From: an uncultured Dorea sp.
GTDB lineage: Bacteria > Bacillota > Clostridia > Lachnospirales > Lachnospiraceae
DNA length: 64,000 bases
Assembly: GCA_948602995.1 (NCBI GenBank)
Contig: CAPEBR010000010.1
Span: 1 to 64,000 of the forward strand
Direction of reading: 5' to 3'
Below are positions 53,641 to 63,644 of the stretch, one piece after another. The notes below the pieces were generated by a model. It saw only the letters and a list, made by a program, of their open reading frames with translations. It did not search any database and was not told the DNA's origin. Numbering within the stretch: the stretch's first letter is position 1; each line of letters opens with the position of its first letter. Made by a program: the position numbers and the translations under genes.

Positions 53641-53747
53641 TAAATAAATGCATAGTGAGTGATAGAAAGGACAGAAACATGGTGCTTTTATTAACAATTT
53701 AATTTTTGAGAGAAAGGAAGATGCTTTTTTAGGCATTGTGAAAAAGA

Positions 53748-54746
53748 ATGGTGGAATTTTCATTTGGAATATTAGCATATAATCAGGAAAATTATATTTT
53801 GGAAACATTAGAAAGTATTAAATACCAGAAAGAACATTTTGGTCTGGACTGTGCGGTAGATATTATTATAGTAGATGACGCATCAAAAGACCAAACCTAT
53901 AATTTGGTTCAATATTGGTTAAAGGAAAATCGTACTCTATTTAGAGACATAAAAATAATTCGGAATAGTGAAAATCAGGGAACGGTTAGAAATTTTAATG
54001 TTATTATAAATAGTATTTCTACTACCAACTTTAAAATTATTGCCGGAGATGATCTTATTAGCTCAGGGAATTTATTTGAAAAATACAGTAATCTTGATGC
54101 GAAATCGTTATCAACATTTGCGAGAATGGAAATAAAAGACGGTATAGTAAAGCTGAATCTTGAATGGTTAAAAATCTATTATTATAATATGAAAAAGTTT
54201 CAGGACAGAACCTTTCTTTTAAAAGCAATGAGAAAAGGAGGGTTATTTCATTCTCCCTCAACATTATTTCAAAAAAAACTCTATATTAATGCAAAGTGTT
54301 CAGAGTATAATTCGAAGTTTCGATTATTTGAGGATGATCCAACTTGGTATGCAATATTGAAAAATGAACCAAATCTAAATGTTACTTTTAATAAAGAAAT
54401 TATTGTTTTATATAGAGTTCACTCAAAGTCGGTAAGTAATTCAAATGTTGTAAATTCTCCATTTGAAAAAGAAATGGAACATCTAAAAAGCCTATATTAT
54501 AAAGACGCAAAAGGATTAGAAAAATTATCTTTTTGGTTTGCACTGCATAATACTTTGCCCAAGATAATTCGATTAGATAAATATATATCATATTTAAAAC
54601 GGAAAGAAATAAATTTTTATGCCAGGCATAATAATGAGTTTTATAATTTCATTGCACTCTTAAAAGAGAAAGAAAAAGAAGAACAGAAATTTTACAAAAT
54701 TATAAAACAAAATGCCCAAAAGTACCATGGAATTTTACAAATATAA
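53748..54746 (+). CDS. Glycosyltransferase family 2
   Basis: A 332 aa GT2 enzyme. FSFGILAYNQENYILETLESI and IIIVDDASKDQT are the nucleotide-sugar motifs, with FKIIAGDDLI as the DxD-like site. The C-terminal part is basic and helical. No good ribosome binding site precedes the ATG. An AGAAAGGAAG ending 28 bases upstream would instead serve an ATG that stops after three codons, so the start or the upstream sequence may be altered. The sugar is unknown. Confidence 0.85.
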   Translation: MVEFSFGILAYNQENYILETLESIKYQKEHFGLDCAVDIIIVDDASKDQTYNLVQYWLKENRTLFRDIKIIRNSENQGTVRNFNVIINSISTTNFKIIAGDDLISSGNLFEKYSNLDAKSLSTFARMEIKDGIVKLNLEWLKIYYYNMKKFQDRTFLLKAMRKGGLFHSPSTLFQKKLYINAKCSEYNSKFRLFEDDPTWYAILKNEPNLNVTFNKEIIVLYRVHSKSVSNSNVVNSPFEKEMEHLKSLYYKDAKGLEKLSFWFALHNTLPKIIRLDKYISYLKRKEINFYARHNNEFYNFIALLKEKEKEEQKFYKIIKQNAQKYHGILQI

Positions 54747-54808
54747 AGAATTTGTTGAGGTGTTTTCCTGGATTTTACACTGTCTTTTATAGCATGGAGG
54801 ATATGATA

Positions 54809-55240
54809 ATGCAAGTAATAAAATATGTATTCCAGCCTCACGGTGACGAGCGCGGACAATTGATTGCCTTAGAGGAATTTAGAGATATTCCATTTAGAAT
54901 AAAGCGTGTTTATTATATGTATGACACTGCTAAAGATGTTATACGAGGATTTCATGCCCATAGACATCTCCAACAAATTCTGGTTTGTATTCATGGCAGT
55001 TGTAAAATTCGTTTGGACAATGGAAAAGAGAAAAAAGTTGTTCCATTAGAAAAGCCTTACGAAGGCCTCTATGTTTCTAATAATATGTGGCGGGAAATGT
55101 ATGATTTTTCACCAGACGCCGTTCTTATGGTGCTGGCTTCAGAACTTTATGATGAGTCTGATTATATACGGAATTATGACGATTTCCTTGAATATGTGGA
55201 AAATTGTGATGATACTGCTGCCAAAGGGAAAGGGGAATAA
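54809..55240 (+). CDS. dTDP-4-keto-6-deoxyhexose 3,4-ketoisomerase (FdtA/QdtA-like)
   Basis: A 143 aa cupin-like isomerase. ATG 54809 is chosen because GGAGG lies 8 bases before it. Key segments are [40 protein letters not shown] (conserved His residues) and [24 protein letters not shown]. It moves the keto group of dTDP-4-keto-6-deoxyglucose to C3 so that the aminotransferase two bases downstream can make a 3-amino-3,6-dideoxy sugar (Fuc3N or Qui3N type). Confidence 0.9.
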   Translation: MQVIKYVFQPHGDERGQLIALEEFRDIPFRIKRVYYMYDTAKDVIRGFHAHRHLQQILVCIHGSCKIRLDNGKEKKVVPLEKPYEGLYVSNNMWREMYDFSPDAVLMVLASELYDESDYIRNYDDFLEYVENCDDTAAKGKGE

Positions 55241-55242
55241 AG

Positions 55243-56340
55243 ATGAATGTACCTTTTGTGAGTTTCTTGCCTATGGAACGAGAATTAGACGCAGACTTAA
55301 GAACTGCATTTGAAAGAGTTTATAAAAGATCATGGTACATAGCAGGTGCAGAAGATAAGGCTTTTGAGAAAGCTTTTGCAGAATTTTGTGGCGTTAAGTA
55401 TTGTGTTGGGACAGGTAATGGTCTTGATGCATTGATGATAGCACTAAAAGCTTTAGGAATTGGTCCAAATGATGAAGTCGTTATTCCATCAAATACCTAT
55501 ATTGCTACAGCTCTTGCCATTACGTATGTCGGTGCTACCCCAGTACTTGTAGAGCCGGATATTAAGACATTTAACATCAACCCTGACAAGATTGAAGAAA
55601 GAATTACTAAAAATACGAAAGCTATTGTGCCTGTTCATCTCTACGGACAAGCCTGTGATATGGATTCTGTCATTGAACTTGCCCAAAGATATAACCTATG
55701 GATTGTAGAAGACTGTGCTCAGGCACATGGTTCTACTTACAAAGGCCAAAAAGTAGGAACATTTGGTGACGCTGCAGGATTTTCTTTTTATCCCGGGAAA
55801 AATCTTGGTGCACTTGGTGATGCTGGTATGATCGCAACCGACAATAAAGAACTTGCTGAGAGAGCCCGTGCCTATGGAAACTACGGTTCAGACTATAAGT
55901 ATCACCATATCTATAAAGGGAACAATAGTCGTCTTGATGAATTTCAAGCTGCATTCCTCTCAGCAAAACTTCCGCATTTAGAAAGAATGAATGCAGTGCG
56001 CAGAAATATTGCCCAAAGATATCTTGATGGAATTAAAAATAAAGAAATTATCCTTCCATATGTACCTAAAGAGATAATACCTGTATGGCATATTTTTGCT
56101 ATTCGCTGCAAAAGAAGAGCAGCGTTGGAAAAGTTCCTAAATGTTAGAGGAATAGAAACTAATAAGCATTATCCCATTCCTATCCACTTACAAGAATGCT
56201 ATAAGGAATTTGGTTTTAAGGAGGGTGACTTTCCAATTGCGGAAGAAATTAGTGCGACCGAATTAAGTATTCCTATATATTATGGAATGACAGACACGGA
56301 AATCCAGTATGTAATTGATTCTATTAATGAATTTAACTAA
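55243..56340 (+). CDS. dTDP-3-amino-3,6-dideoxyhexose transaminase (FdtB/QdtB-like)
   Basis: A 365 aa DegT/DnrJ/EryC1/StrS-type PLP aminotransferase. [35 protein letters not shown] (PLP ring contacts) and [17 protein letters not shown] (the Lys that binds PLP) are clear, and [11 protein letters not shown] is conserved. With the ketoisomerase it makes dTDP-Fuc3N or dTDP-Qui3N from the rfbB product. The specific epimer cannot be told. It is less AT-rich than its neighbours. Confidence 0.92.
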   Translation: MNVPFVSFLPMERELDADLRTAFERVYKRSWYIAGAEDKAFEKAFAEFCGVKYCVGTGNGLDALMIALKALGIGPNDEVVIPSNTYIATALAITYVGATPVLVEPDIKTFNINPDKIEERITKNTKAIVPVHLYGQACDMDSVIELAQRYNLWIVEDCAQAHGSTYKGQKVGTFGDAAGFSFYPGKNLGALGDAGMIATDNKELAERARAYGNYGSDYKYHHIYKGNNSRLDEFQAAFLSAKLPHLERMNAVRRNIAQRYLDGIKNKEIILPYVPKEIIPVWHIFAIRCKRRAALEKFLNVRGIETNKHYPIPIHLQECYKEFGFKEGDFPIAEEISATELSIPIYYGMTDTEIQYVIDSINEFN

Positions 56341-56366
56341 TTTTATTATTGGAGGAAAGCAATAGC

Positions 56367-57365
56367 ATGGGGACTTTTGATTATTTTCTAGTGGCAGGAT
56401 ATGGATGGTCTGGCTCAAGTGCTGTAGTGGATCTTTTGAAAGAGTATGTAAATACATTTGAAGCTGATATAGAATTCAGGCTGATAAAAGATCCGTACGG
56501 TATAGATAATTTATATAACAATATTTTTTTTAAGGGAGATCCTTTAAATTATGATACAGCTATTAGAGATTTTATTTGGTACGCAAGAAAGCTATACCAT
56601 ACACCAAAAAAATTGTCTTTTGAGGCAGGGTTAGGTTATGAACAATTTTTTGGAAAAGAGTTTATTTTGACAACAGATAATTATATAAACTCCATAACGG
56701 ATTATAAATATACTTCGACTTGGTGGATGTTTGATTTTAAAAAGACAAAATATGAGATATTAAAAAGGAAAATTAAAAATAAAATTCTGAGGGACAAAGT
56801 AAATAATGACAAAATGTTTTTAATAACCATATCAGAAGAAGAGTTTATTCAAAAAACAAAAACATATATTAATAATCTGTTTTATTCATATGCGGAGAAG
56901 TATAATGCCAGGCATATAGTATTAGACCAGGCAGTTGCAATTGTAAATTGTATACAAGAAATGCGTTATATTGATGAATGCAAATTAATTATTGTGGATA
57001 GAGATCCTCGTGATATCTATGCAGACCTACTAAATGGAAAGAACCTATTAGGCTATGATTTGTCAGAAACGCGTGATGCCAATAAATACGTCAAGTGGCA
57101 TCATGCATGGAGAAGGAAAAACAGCCAGTTTATTAATGATCCTAGAATCCTTTTTTTAAATTTTGAGGATTTGGTTATTTCTTATAAATCAACAGTAGAA
57201 AAAATCGAAGATTTCTTGGGATTAAAATCGGAGCAACACGTAAAAAAGAAAGTTTTTTTTAATCCTGATCTATCAAAAAAAAATATTGGTATTTGGAAAG
57301 ATATTCTTTCAGAAGCAGAATTGAATATCTTGGATAATGAATTAAAGGAATACTATGTACAATAA
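56367..57365 (+). CDS. Sulfotransferase-like protein
   Basis: A 332 aa protein. ATG 56367 is chosen because GGAGGAAAG precedes it. The N-terminal VAGYGWSGSSAVVDLL resembles the 5'-phosphosulfate-binding loop of PAPS-dependent sulfotransferases. IIVDRDPRDIYADLL near 214 is the 3'-phosphate-binding motif, and FLNFEDLVISYKSTVEKIEDFLGL near 265 fits the family. It probably transfers sulfate to a sugar of the repeat unit. PAPS synthesis genes are not in the window. The last 11 bases overlap the flippase gene. Confidence 0.75.
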   Translation: MGTFDYFLVAGYGWSGSSAVVDLLKEYVNTFEADIEFRLIKDPYGIDNLYNNIFFKGDPLNYDTAIRDFIWYARKLYHTPKKLSFEAGLGYEQFFGKEFILTTDNYINSITDYKYTSTWWMFDFKKTKYEILKRKIKNKILRDKVNNDKMFLITISEEEFIQKTKTYINNLFYSYAEKYNARHIVLDQAVAIVNCIQEMRYIDECKLIIVDRDPRDIYADLLNGKNLLGYDLSETRDANKYVKWHHAWRRKNSQFINDPRILFLNFEDLVISYKSTVEKIEDFLGLKSEQHVKKKVFFNPDLSKKNIGIWKDILSEAELNILDNELKEYYVQ

Positions 57366-58785
57366 ACTAAAAAAACAAATTAGTAAATATAATGATTTAC
57401 CCATAACTGCAAAAGCTTCATTTGTTTATTTGGTAACAAGTCTTATACAAAAAGGGCTGGGGTTTGTAACAAGTCCGATTTTTATTAGGTTAATGAGTTC
57501 AGAAGAATACGGAATTATGACATTATATTTTACTAACTATGATTTAATCGGTACAATTGCCATGTTTTCACTTAGTGCAGGATGCTTTGATATAGGAATA
57601 CAAGATTTCAAAGAGAATCGTTATAGTTTTATTTTTTCCGTATTAATATTGTCAAATATTATAACAATTATTACCGGTTTAATTGTTTTTATTTTGTATC
57701 CATATATAGGAATTTACTTGAGGATAAATAAATTCCTATTGAGTTTAATGTTTATCAACTACTTTTTTTCGCCTGCTTTTATTTTCTGGACACGAGCAGA
57801 GCGTTTTGCATTTAGATATAAATCACCTGCAATTTTAACAAGCATAACGGCTGTTATTTCCTCAGTATTAGCAGTATTAATGGTCTGCTTTAGTGAAAAA
57901 TATAAGGTTGAAGCAAGAATAGTTGGAATGACTGCTGTCATGTTACCTTTGAATTGTTTTTTTTGGATATTTATATCAAAGAAAGCTAATTTTAAACCTA
58001 GATTTGAGTACATTAAATTTGCCTTTTTATTTAATCTGCCGCTTATACCTCATTACTTATCCAGCTATGTTCTTAATTCTTCAGACAGGCTAATGATTGC
58101 AAATCTTTGTGGTGAATCAGCTGCAGCCTACTATAGTCTAGCATATACTGTAGCTGCAGTCGTTACTATTGTATGGAACGCAATAAACAGTTCCTTAGTT
58201 CCATATGTTTTTGATAAATATGAAAGGAAAGAGTATAATGCCGTATCAGCTTACGTTCTTCCAGTAATGTCAATTTTTGCATTAATTTGTTTAATGATTG
58301 TAATGATGGCTCCAGAGATTATTAAAATACTTGGTACAAAAGAGTACTATCAGGCCATGTATGTGATTCCCCCCGTTGTTGGCGGGGTTTATTTCCAGGC
58401 ATTATATTTTATTTTTACTAATATACTTTATTTTTTTAAAAAACCGAAGATTGTTATGTTGGCAAGTTTAACAGCAGCGGCTTTAAATATATGCTTAAAT
58501 TACATTGGAATTATGATATTTGGTTATATTGCTGCAGGATATACCACTTTAATATGTTTTTTGTTACAAGCAGTATTTGATTACTACATTTCAAAAAAGA
58601 TTGTAGGCCAAAACATATATGATATGAAATATTTAACAACTCTATCAGTTGTAGTATTAATCATTTCACTACTATCAAATCTTCTTTATAAATATATCTT
58701 TTTTAGATGGATAATAATAATTTGCTTAATAGTGATTTTGATTCTTAAAAAAGATGTTATGCACATAGGAAAAAACAAGAAATAG
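57355..58785 (+). CDS. Wzx-type polysaccharide flippase
   Basis: A 476 aa MATE/PST-family membrane protein with about 12-14 hydrophobic helices (N-terminal AKASFVYLVTSLIQKGLGFVTSPIFIRLMSSEEYG is diagnostic). It moves lipid-linked repeat units across the membrane for the EpsG-type polymerase. The start lies within the sulfotransferase gene. It is strongly AT-rich, like the surrounding cargo. Confidence 0.92.
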   Translation: MYNKLKKQISKYNDLPITAKASFVYLVTSLIQKGLGFVTSPIFIRLMSSEEYGIMTLYFTNYDLIGTIAMFSLSAGCFDIGIQDFKENRYSFIFSVLILSNIITIITGLIVFILYPYIGIYLRINKFLLSLMFINYFFSPAFIFWTRAERFAFRYKSPAILTSITAVISSVLAVLMVCFSEKYKVEARIVGMTAVMLPLNCFFWIFISKKANFKPRFEYIKFAFLFNLPLIPHYLSSYVLNSSDRLMIANLCGESAAAYYSLAYTVAAVVTIVWNAINSSLVPYVFDKYERKEYNAVSAYVLPVMSIFALICLMIVMMAPEIIKILGTKEYYQAMYVIPPVVGGVYFQALYFIFTNILYFFKKPKIVMLASLTAAALNICLNYIGIMIFGYIAAGYTTLICFLLQAVFDYYISKKIVGQNIYDMKYLTTLSVVVLIISLLSNLLYKYIFFRWIIIICLIVILILKKDVMHIGKNKK

Positions 58786-58819
58786 AGCAGCTTTATTTAA
58801 AATTTTAGGAGTGTTTAAA

Positions 58820-59906
58820 ATGTATGGTTTATCCACAAAAAGACTTGTTGGCCTTGATTTATTCAGGATAGTTTCTGCAAGCATTATTTTAGCTTTTCAC
58901 AGTAATATTCATTTTGGATGTACCTATGGGATGCTAAATGAATTTATTAAAAATGGGGCGGTAATGATGACTGGTTTTTTTATGATGTCGGGATTTGCTT
59001 TATACTATGTATATTCAGACAAAAATATGAACCAAATATCAGTAGTGGCTCAATTTTATATAAAACGGCTTGCAGGAATTATTCCGAGCTATTATTTTAC
59101 AATTATAGTTTATCATGCAATTTTTAGGGGGGGGGGGGCAAAAACTTTTAGAAAATATTGTTCTTATGCCAATGGAACTGTTAGGTTTGCAGTCAATTTA
59201 TCCCAATACATTTTCTCTTGTGCATAACGGAGGGACTTGGTTCATTTCATGTATTCTTATCTGCTATATTGTTTTTCCGTTTGCTGTAGGGCAAATTAAA
59301 CAGATACAAACAATGACAAAAATTCTTTTAATGCTATTTTGTGTGGGGATTTTATTATATTCTCCGATAGTTGTGTGGAAGCTTGAATTGGGAAGCATAT
59401 ATAGTAATCCATATTTTAGACTTATGGAATTTTTAGTCGGTATGTTATTGGCAGCGTTAATGCCTGTAGTTCGGGAAAATAAAATAATATGTAAATTTCT
59501 ATTAAAAAAAATATCCATTGTCTTTGAATGCATAGCAGCAATTTGTGTAATAACAGTTGCATCAAAGCTAGAAATAGGCTCACAGAATTATATGTTATAT
59601 TCATGGATTCTTTTGCCAACATTTATCTTGATACTTCCTGCACTTGCAATAGTAGAATGGAAGAAAATAGAAAATTCGCGTATTATATTATACTTAAGTG
59701 AAATATCCTATACATTCTTTTTAGTACAGTTGTTTTTATGGCCAATCATGACAGTGCTAGTAAGGTCATTAGGAATACAGGCAGGTATAGCAAAAATATT
59801 TTCTTCATTTTTAAGTTGTTTTTTATTAGCCGCATTAATTCATGAGTTAATAGAAAAACCGTTTAAAAAAAGAATTCTTCATATATATTTAATAAGAAAG
59901 GACTAG
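58820..59906 (+). pseudogene. Acyltransferase 3 gene interrupted at a G12 tract (probable phase-OFF)
   Basis: Two adjoining frames encode the front (58820-59227, starts MYGLSTKRLVGLDLFRI, AGGAG before the ATG) and back (to 59906) of one acyltransferase-3 membrane protein. The frame changes exactly at 12 consecutive Gs (59127-59138). With 11 Gs the reading frame continues as IFRGGGQKLLENIVLM and gives a full 361 aa protein of normal family length, with about ten membrane helices and the N-terminal catalytic His in AFHSN. The gene would O-acetylate the glycan. Nothing else is damaged, so reversible slippage is more likely than decay; a sequencing error in the homopolymer is the other explanation. 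Confidence 0.85.
59127..59138 (+). repeat. Poly-G tract of 12 bases, contingency-locus type
   Basis: Twelve Gs in a row lie inside a coding sequence of an otherwise AT-rich region. Homopolymeric G tracts in surface-modification genes are a known cause of slipped-strand phase variation in other bacteria. The length here puts the gene out of frame by one base. Confidence 0.9.
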
Positions 59907-59909
59907 CAA

Positions 59910-60386
59910 ATGAGATTAAGAAAGTTAAAACCAGAAGACGCTTCTTTGATGTTAGAGTGGATGCATGATCAAGAAGTTGTGGCATATATGAAAACAAATT
60001 TTAAAGAAAAAACAATTAGTGATTGCGAAAAATTTATTATTTCTAGCCAAAACGATAAAAATAATCTACATATGGCTGTTGTAGATAAAAACGATGTTTA
60101 TATGGGAACGGTAAGTTTGAAGAATATTATAGATGGTACTGCCGAATTTGCTATAACAGTGAGGGCTTGTGCATTCGGAAAGGGGTATTCCCGATATGCT
60201 ATGGCTGAAATCATCCGTATAGGTTTTGAAGAAAAAGGGTTATCCCAAATATACTGGTATGTCTCTTCTGAAAATAAACGTGCTATTCGGTTTTACGAAA
60301 AAAATGGTTGTCAACGTGTTAAACAAAGGGATTCAGAGCAGAATGCTTCGGTTATATGGTATCGGCAGACTCCAGAAGACCATTAG
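59910..60386 (+). CDS. GNAT-family N-acetyltransferase
   Basis: A 158 aa enzyme of the GNAT fold. MRLRKLKPEDASLMLEWMHD is at the N-terminus. The acetyl-CoA site is TVRACAFGKGYSRYAMAEII near 85-105, and YWYVSSENKRAIRFYEKNGC follows. It resembles the sugar N-acetyltransferases placed next to amino-sugar genes (WecD/PseH-like), so it may acetylate the 3-amino sugar made by the FdtA/FdtB-like pair. The usual hexapeptide-repeat acetyltransferase (FdtC/QdtC) is not present in this window. It starts 3 bases after the acyltransferase stop. Confidence 0.88.
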   Translation: MRLRKLKPEDASLMLEWMHDQEVVAYMKTNFKEKTISDCEKFIISSQNDKNNLHMAVVDKNDVYMGTVSLKNIIDGTAEFAITVRACAFGKGYSRYAMAEIIRIGFEEKGLSQIYWYVSSENKRAIRFYEKNGCQRVKQRDSEQNASVIWYRQTPEDH

Positions 60387-60489
60387 TTACTATAAATAAA
60401 AAGTGCAAACATTTGAAGACAAAAATGAGACCGCAAATATTCACTATGCAACAGATGCTAATTAGCAATTAAAAATGAAGGAGAATTTA

Positions 60490-62499
60490 ATGAAAGCACT
60501 AATCTTAAATTCCGGCCTGGGAACCCGTATGGGCGTCTTGACGTCCGAGCACCCAAAATGCATGACAGAAATATCAAACAAAGAAACAATCCTAAGCCGA
60601 CAGCTAAAATTAATTGCAGGAGCCGGTATTGAAGAAGTAGTTATGACTACCGGCGCCTTTGATGCTGTACTTGTTAATTACTGTCAAAGCCTCGACATAC
60701 CAGTACATATTACCTTTGTAAAGAACCCTGTCTACAGGCAGACCAACTATATCTACTCCATTTACTGTGCCAGGGAATATCTTGATGATGACATTCTCCT
60801 CATGCACGGTGATCTTGTATTTGAACATTCAGTTTTTGAAGCCATTGTAAATAGTAATACAAGCTGTATGACTGTCAGCTCCGTACTGCCTTTGCCGGAT
60901 AAGGATTTTAAAGCAGTTATACAAAAGGATCATATTACGAAAGTAGGCATTGAATTTTTTAATGAAGCAGTAGCTGCACAGCCTTTGTATCTGTTAAAAA
61001 ACGCAGACTGGAAAGTATGGCTTGATAAAATAGAGGATTTCTGTAAAAATGATAAGGTAAAATGCTACGCTGAAAATGCATTTAATGAGGTATCTGATGC
61101 CTGCCGGATCTCACCTTTAGATATTAAAAACCAGTTATGTTCCGAAATTGACAGTCCGGAAGACCTGGCAGTTGTTTCTGAAAAATTAAGAGAAATAGAG
61201 AACCGGACCGTATATATGTGCTTTTCCACAGACATGATCCACAGCGGTCATATTGCCATTATCAGGAAAGCACAGCATCTTGGCAAACTGATTATTGGTG
61301 TTTTGTCAGATGAGGCCATTGCCAGTTACAAGAGATTTCCGCTTCTTCCCTTTGAAGAACGCCGAACTATGTTTGAAAATATAAACGGAGTATACAAGGT
61401 AGTGGAACAAACTTCCCTTAGCTATAAAGAAAACCTGTTGAAATATCAGCCGGCAATCGTTGTTCACGGCGATGACTGGCTGACAGGGATACAGAAGCCA
61501 ATCCGGAACGAGGTTGTTTCCGTTCTCGCTTCTTATGGTGGAAAACTTGTGGAATATCCCTATTCAAAGGATAAGAAATACATGGATCTGGAAAAACGTG
61601 CCCGTGCTGAACTGTCTACTCCAGATATACGCCGTGCAAGGCTGAAAAAAACACTCGCCATAAAAGGACTTGTCTGTGCCATGGAGGCACACAGTGGTCT
61701 GACCGGATTGATTGTTGAAGATACTGTTGTTGAGGAAGAAGGCGGGGCCCGCCAGTTTGACGCCATGTGGATCAGCTCTCTGTGCGACTCAACTGCCAAG
61801 GGCAAACCGGATATTGAACTAGTTGACATGACATCAAGATTCCGTACAATTGATGATATCTGTGAAGTGACGACAAAACCAATTATTTTTGATGGAGATA
61901 CTGGTGGCCTGACGGAGCACTTCGTATATACGGTCCGTTCACTGGAGCGGATGGGCGTCTCCATGATTATTATAGAAGACAAAACAGGACTGAAAAAGAA
62001 CTCTCTGTTTGGAAATGAAGTAGTCCAGACCCAGGCATCCATATCTGAGTTTTCCGCGAAGATTGCAGCCGGGAAAAAGGCACAGCGTACGAAAGACTTT
62101 ATGATCTGTGCACGTATTGAAAGTCTGATTCTGGAGCGTGGAATGGAGGATGCACTTGAGAGAGCTTTTGCATTTACAGAGGCAGGAGCAGACGCGATTA
62201 TGATTCACAGCCGGAAAAAAAGCCCGGAGGAGATATTCAAATTTGTGGAAAAATACCGCAGTAAAAACCAGACCACGCCAATCGTCGTTGTCCCGACCTC
62301 TTTCAATACCGTGACAGAGGAGGAATTCAAGGCAAGAGGCGTGAACATTATCATCTATGCAAACCAGCTGACCCGTACAGGATTTCCGGCGATGCAGAAT
62401 GCCGCAAAAATGATTCTTACAAACCACCGGGCAAAAGAATGCGATGATATCTGTATGCCTTTTAAGGATATCATACGCTTAATCCCGGAAGACATATAA
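60490..62499 (+). CDS. Three-domain nucleotidyltransferase / cytidylyltransferase / PEP mutase
   Basis: A 669 aa fusion. ATG 60490 is chosen because AAGGAG lies 6 bases before it. Domain 1 (about 1-235) is a sugar-type nucleotidyltransferase (ILNSGLGTRMG, MHGDLVFEHS). Domain 2 (about 238-365) is a cytidylyltransferase-like fold (CFSTDMIHSGHIAIIRKAQ, with the HSGH variant of HIGH). Domain 3 (about 375-669) is PEP mutase, with the hallmark EDKTGLKKNS and GDTGG. PEP mutase makes phosphonopyruvate; the other domains probably activate a phosphonate with CTP. The next two genes continue the pathway. Base composition is higher in GC than the upstream cargo. Confidence 0.92.
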   Translation: MKALILNSGLGTRMGVLTSEHPKCMTEISNKETILSRQLKLIAGAGIEEVVMTTGAFDAVLVNYCQSLDIPVHITFVKNPVYRQTNYIYSIYCAREYLDDDILLMHGDLVFEHSVFEAIVNSNTSCMTVSSVLPLPDKDFKAVIQKDHITKVGIEFFNEAVAAQPLYLLKNADWKVWLDKIEDFCKNDKVKCYAENAFNEVSDACRISPLDIKNQLCSEIDSPEDLAVVSEKLREIENRTVYMCFSTDMIHSGHIAIIRKAQHLGKLIIGVLSDEAIASYKRFPLLPFEERRTMFENINGVYKVVEQTSLSYKENLLKYQPAIVVHGDDWLTGIQKPIRNEVVSVLASYGGKLVEYPYSKDKKYMDLEKRARAELSTPDIRRARLKKTLAIKGLVCAMEAHSGLTGLIVEDTVVEEEGGARQFDAMWISSLCDSTAKGKPDIELVDMTSRFRTIDDICEVTTKPIIFDGDTGGLTEHFVYTVRSLERMGVSMIIIEDKTGLKKNSLFGNEVVQTQASISEFSAKIAAGKKAQRTKDFMICARIESLILERGMEDALERAFAFTEAGADAIMIHSRKKSPEEIFKFVEKYRSKNQTTPIVVVPTSFNTVTEEEFKARGVNIIIYANQLTRTGFPAMQNAAKMILTNHRAKECDDICMPFKDIIRLIPEDI

Positions 62500-62510
62500 G
62501 GAGATACAAT

Positions 62511-63644
62511 ATGGCGCAACAAAAGATACTATCAGCTGACAATGATTATAAGGAACTTGACGAGTACCTGAAGGCAGGCGGTCACAAAAGAATACTGCTG
62601 GTATGCGGGAGTTCAATAAAGTATTTAAAGCTTGATGTTTATTTTCAGACACTGGAAGGAAGAACCGGTATTAAGGTGGTGCGCTTCAGTGGTTTTAACC
62701 CAAACCCTTTATATGAATCGGTCGTTGAAGGTGTTAAACTTTTTCATTCCGCGAACTGCAGCATGATCATTGCGGCTGGGGGCGGCAGTGCGATTGACAC
62801 GGCAAAATGTATCAAACTTTATTCCAATATGGATGACAGGAAGAATTATCTGGAGCAGAAAATTATTCCGAATGAAACAGAACTGATGGCAATACCAACT
62901 ACTGCAGGTACCGGAAGCGAGGCAACCCGGTTTGCTGTCATATATTATAATGGAGAAAAGCAGTCTGTTGCTGATGAGAGTTGTATCCCGGCAGCTGTCC
63001 TAATGGATGCCTCTTTACTGGAAACACTTCCAGTTTATCAGAAAAAAGCTGCCATGCTTGACGCATTCTGTCATGCGCTCGAATCCTTCTGGTCAGTGAA
63101 TTCAACAAAGGAAAGCAGAGAGTATGCAAAAGAGGCCATCCGGCTTATTCTGACTAATATGGATGGATATCTGGCCGGACAGTATACCGAAGCAGCCCAG
63201 ATGCTGCAGGCATCAAATCTTGCCGGAAAAGCAATTAATGTCTCGCAGACAACCGCAGGGCATGCCATGTGTTATAAGCTGACAAGTCTTTATAAGGTCG
63301 CGCATGGTCACGCGGCAGCGTTATGTGTTAGAAGGCTTTGGCCATATATGATTGAAAATATTGATAATTGTACTGATTCGCGAGGGAGGAAATATCTGAA
63401 TAATATTTTTCGGGAAATAGCGGAAACAATGGGCTATTCTACATCCATAGAAGCTGCTGGAAAATTCCATGCTGTCTATGATAAATTGGGATTATCTGTT
63501 CCGGCTTATGAGGAACCCGATATCAGTATATTAAAAGCATCTGTCAATCCTGTCCGCTTAAAGAATAATCCGGTTGCTTTGACAGAGAATGATATTGAAA
63601 TACTTTATCGCCAAATACTTAGAAAAGAGGAAAAGCTGTTATGA
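62511..63644 (+). CDS. Phosphonoacetaldehyde reductase-like iron alcohol dehydrogenase
   Basis: A 377 aa group III iron-dependent alcohol dehydrogenase. The NAD-binding GGGSAIDTAK is near 85 and PTTAGTGSEATRF near 128. Metal-ligand His residues appear in DAFCHALES and KVAHGHAAALC. In a PEP mutase/decarboxylase context these enzymes (PhpC-like) reduce phosphonoacetaldehyde to 2-hydroxyethylphosphonate. No aminotransferase for aminoethylphosphonate is seen in the window. The stop overlaps the next ATG by 4 bases. Confidence 0.88.
   Translation: MAQQKILSADNDYKELDEYLKAGGHKRILLVCGSSIKYLKLDVYFQTLEGRTGIKVVRFSGFNPNPLYESVVEGVKLFHSANCSMIIAAGGGSAIDTAKCIKLYSNMDDRKNYLEQKIIPNETELMAIPTTAGTGSEATRFAVIYYNGEKQSVADESCIPAAVLMDASLLETLPVYQKKAAMLDAFCHALESFWSVNSTKESREYAKEAIRLILTNMDGYLAGQYTEAAQMLQASNLAGKAINVSQTTAGHAMCYKLTSLYKVAHGHAAALCVRRLWPYMIENIDNCTDSRGRKYLNNIFREIAETMGYSTSIEAAGKFHAVYDKLGLSVPAYEEPDISILKASVNPVRLKNNPVALTENDIEILYRQILRKEEKLL

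Noticed and set aside
59115..59906. Independent second acyltransferase gene
   Set aside because: It has no ribosome binding site and would lack the N-terminal catalytic helix. It is the back half of the frame-interrupted gene.
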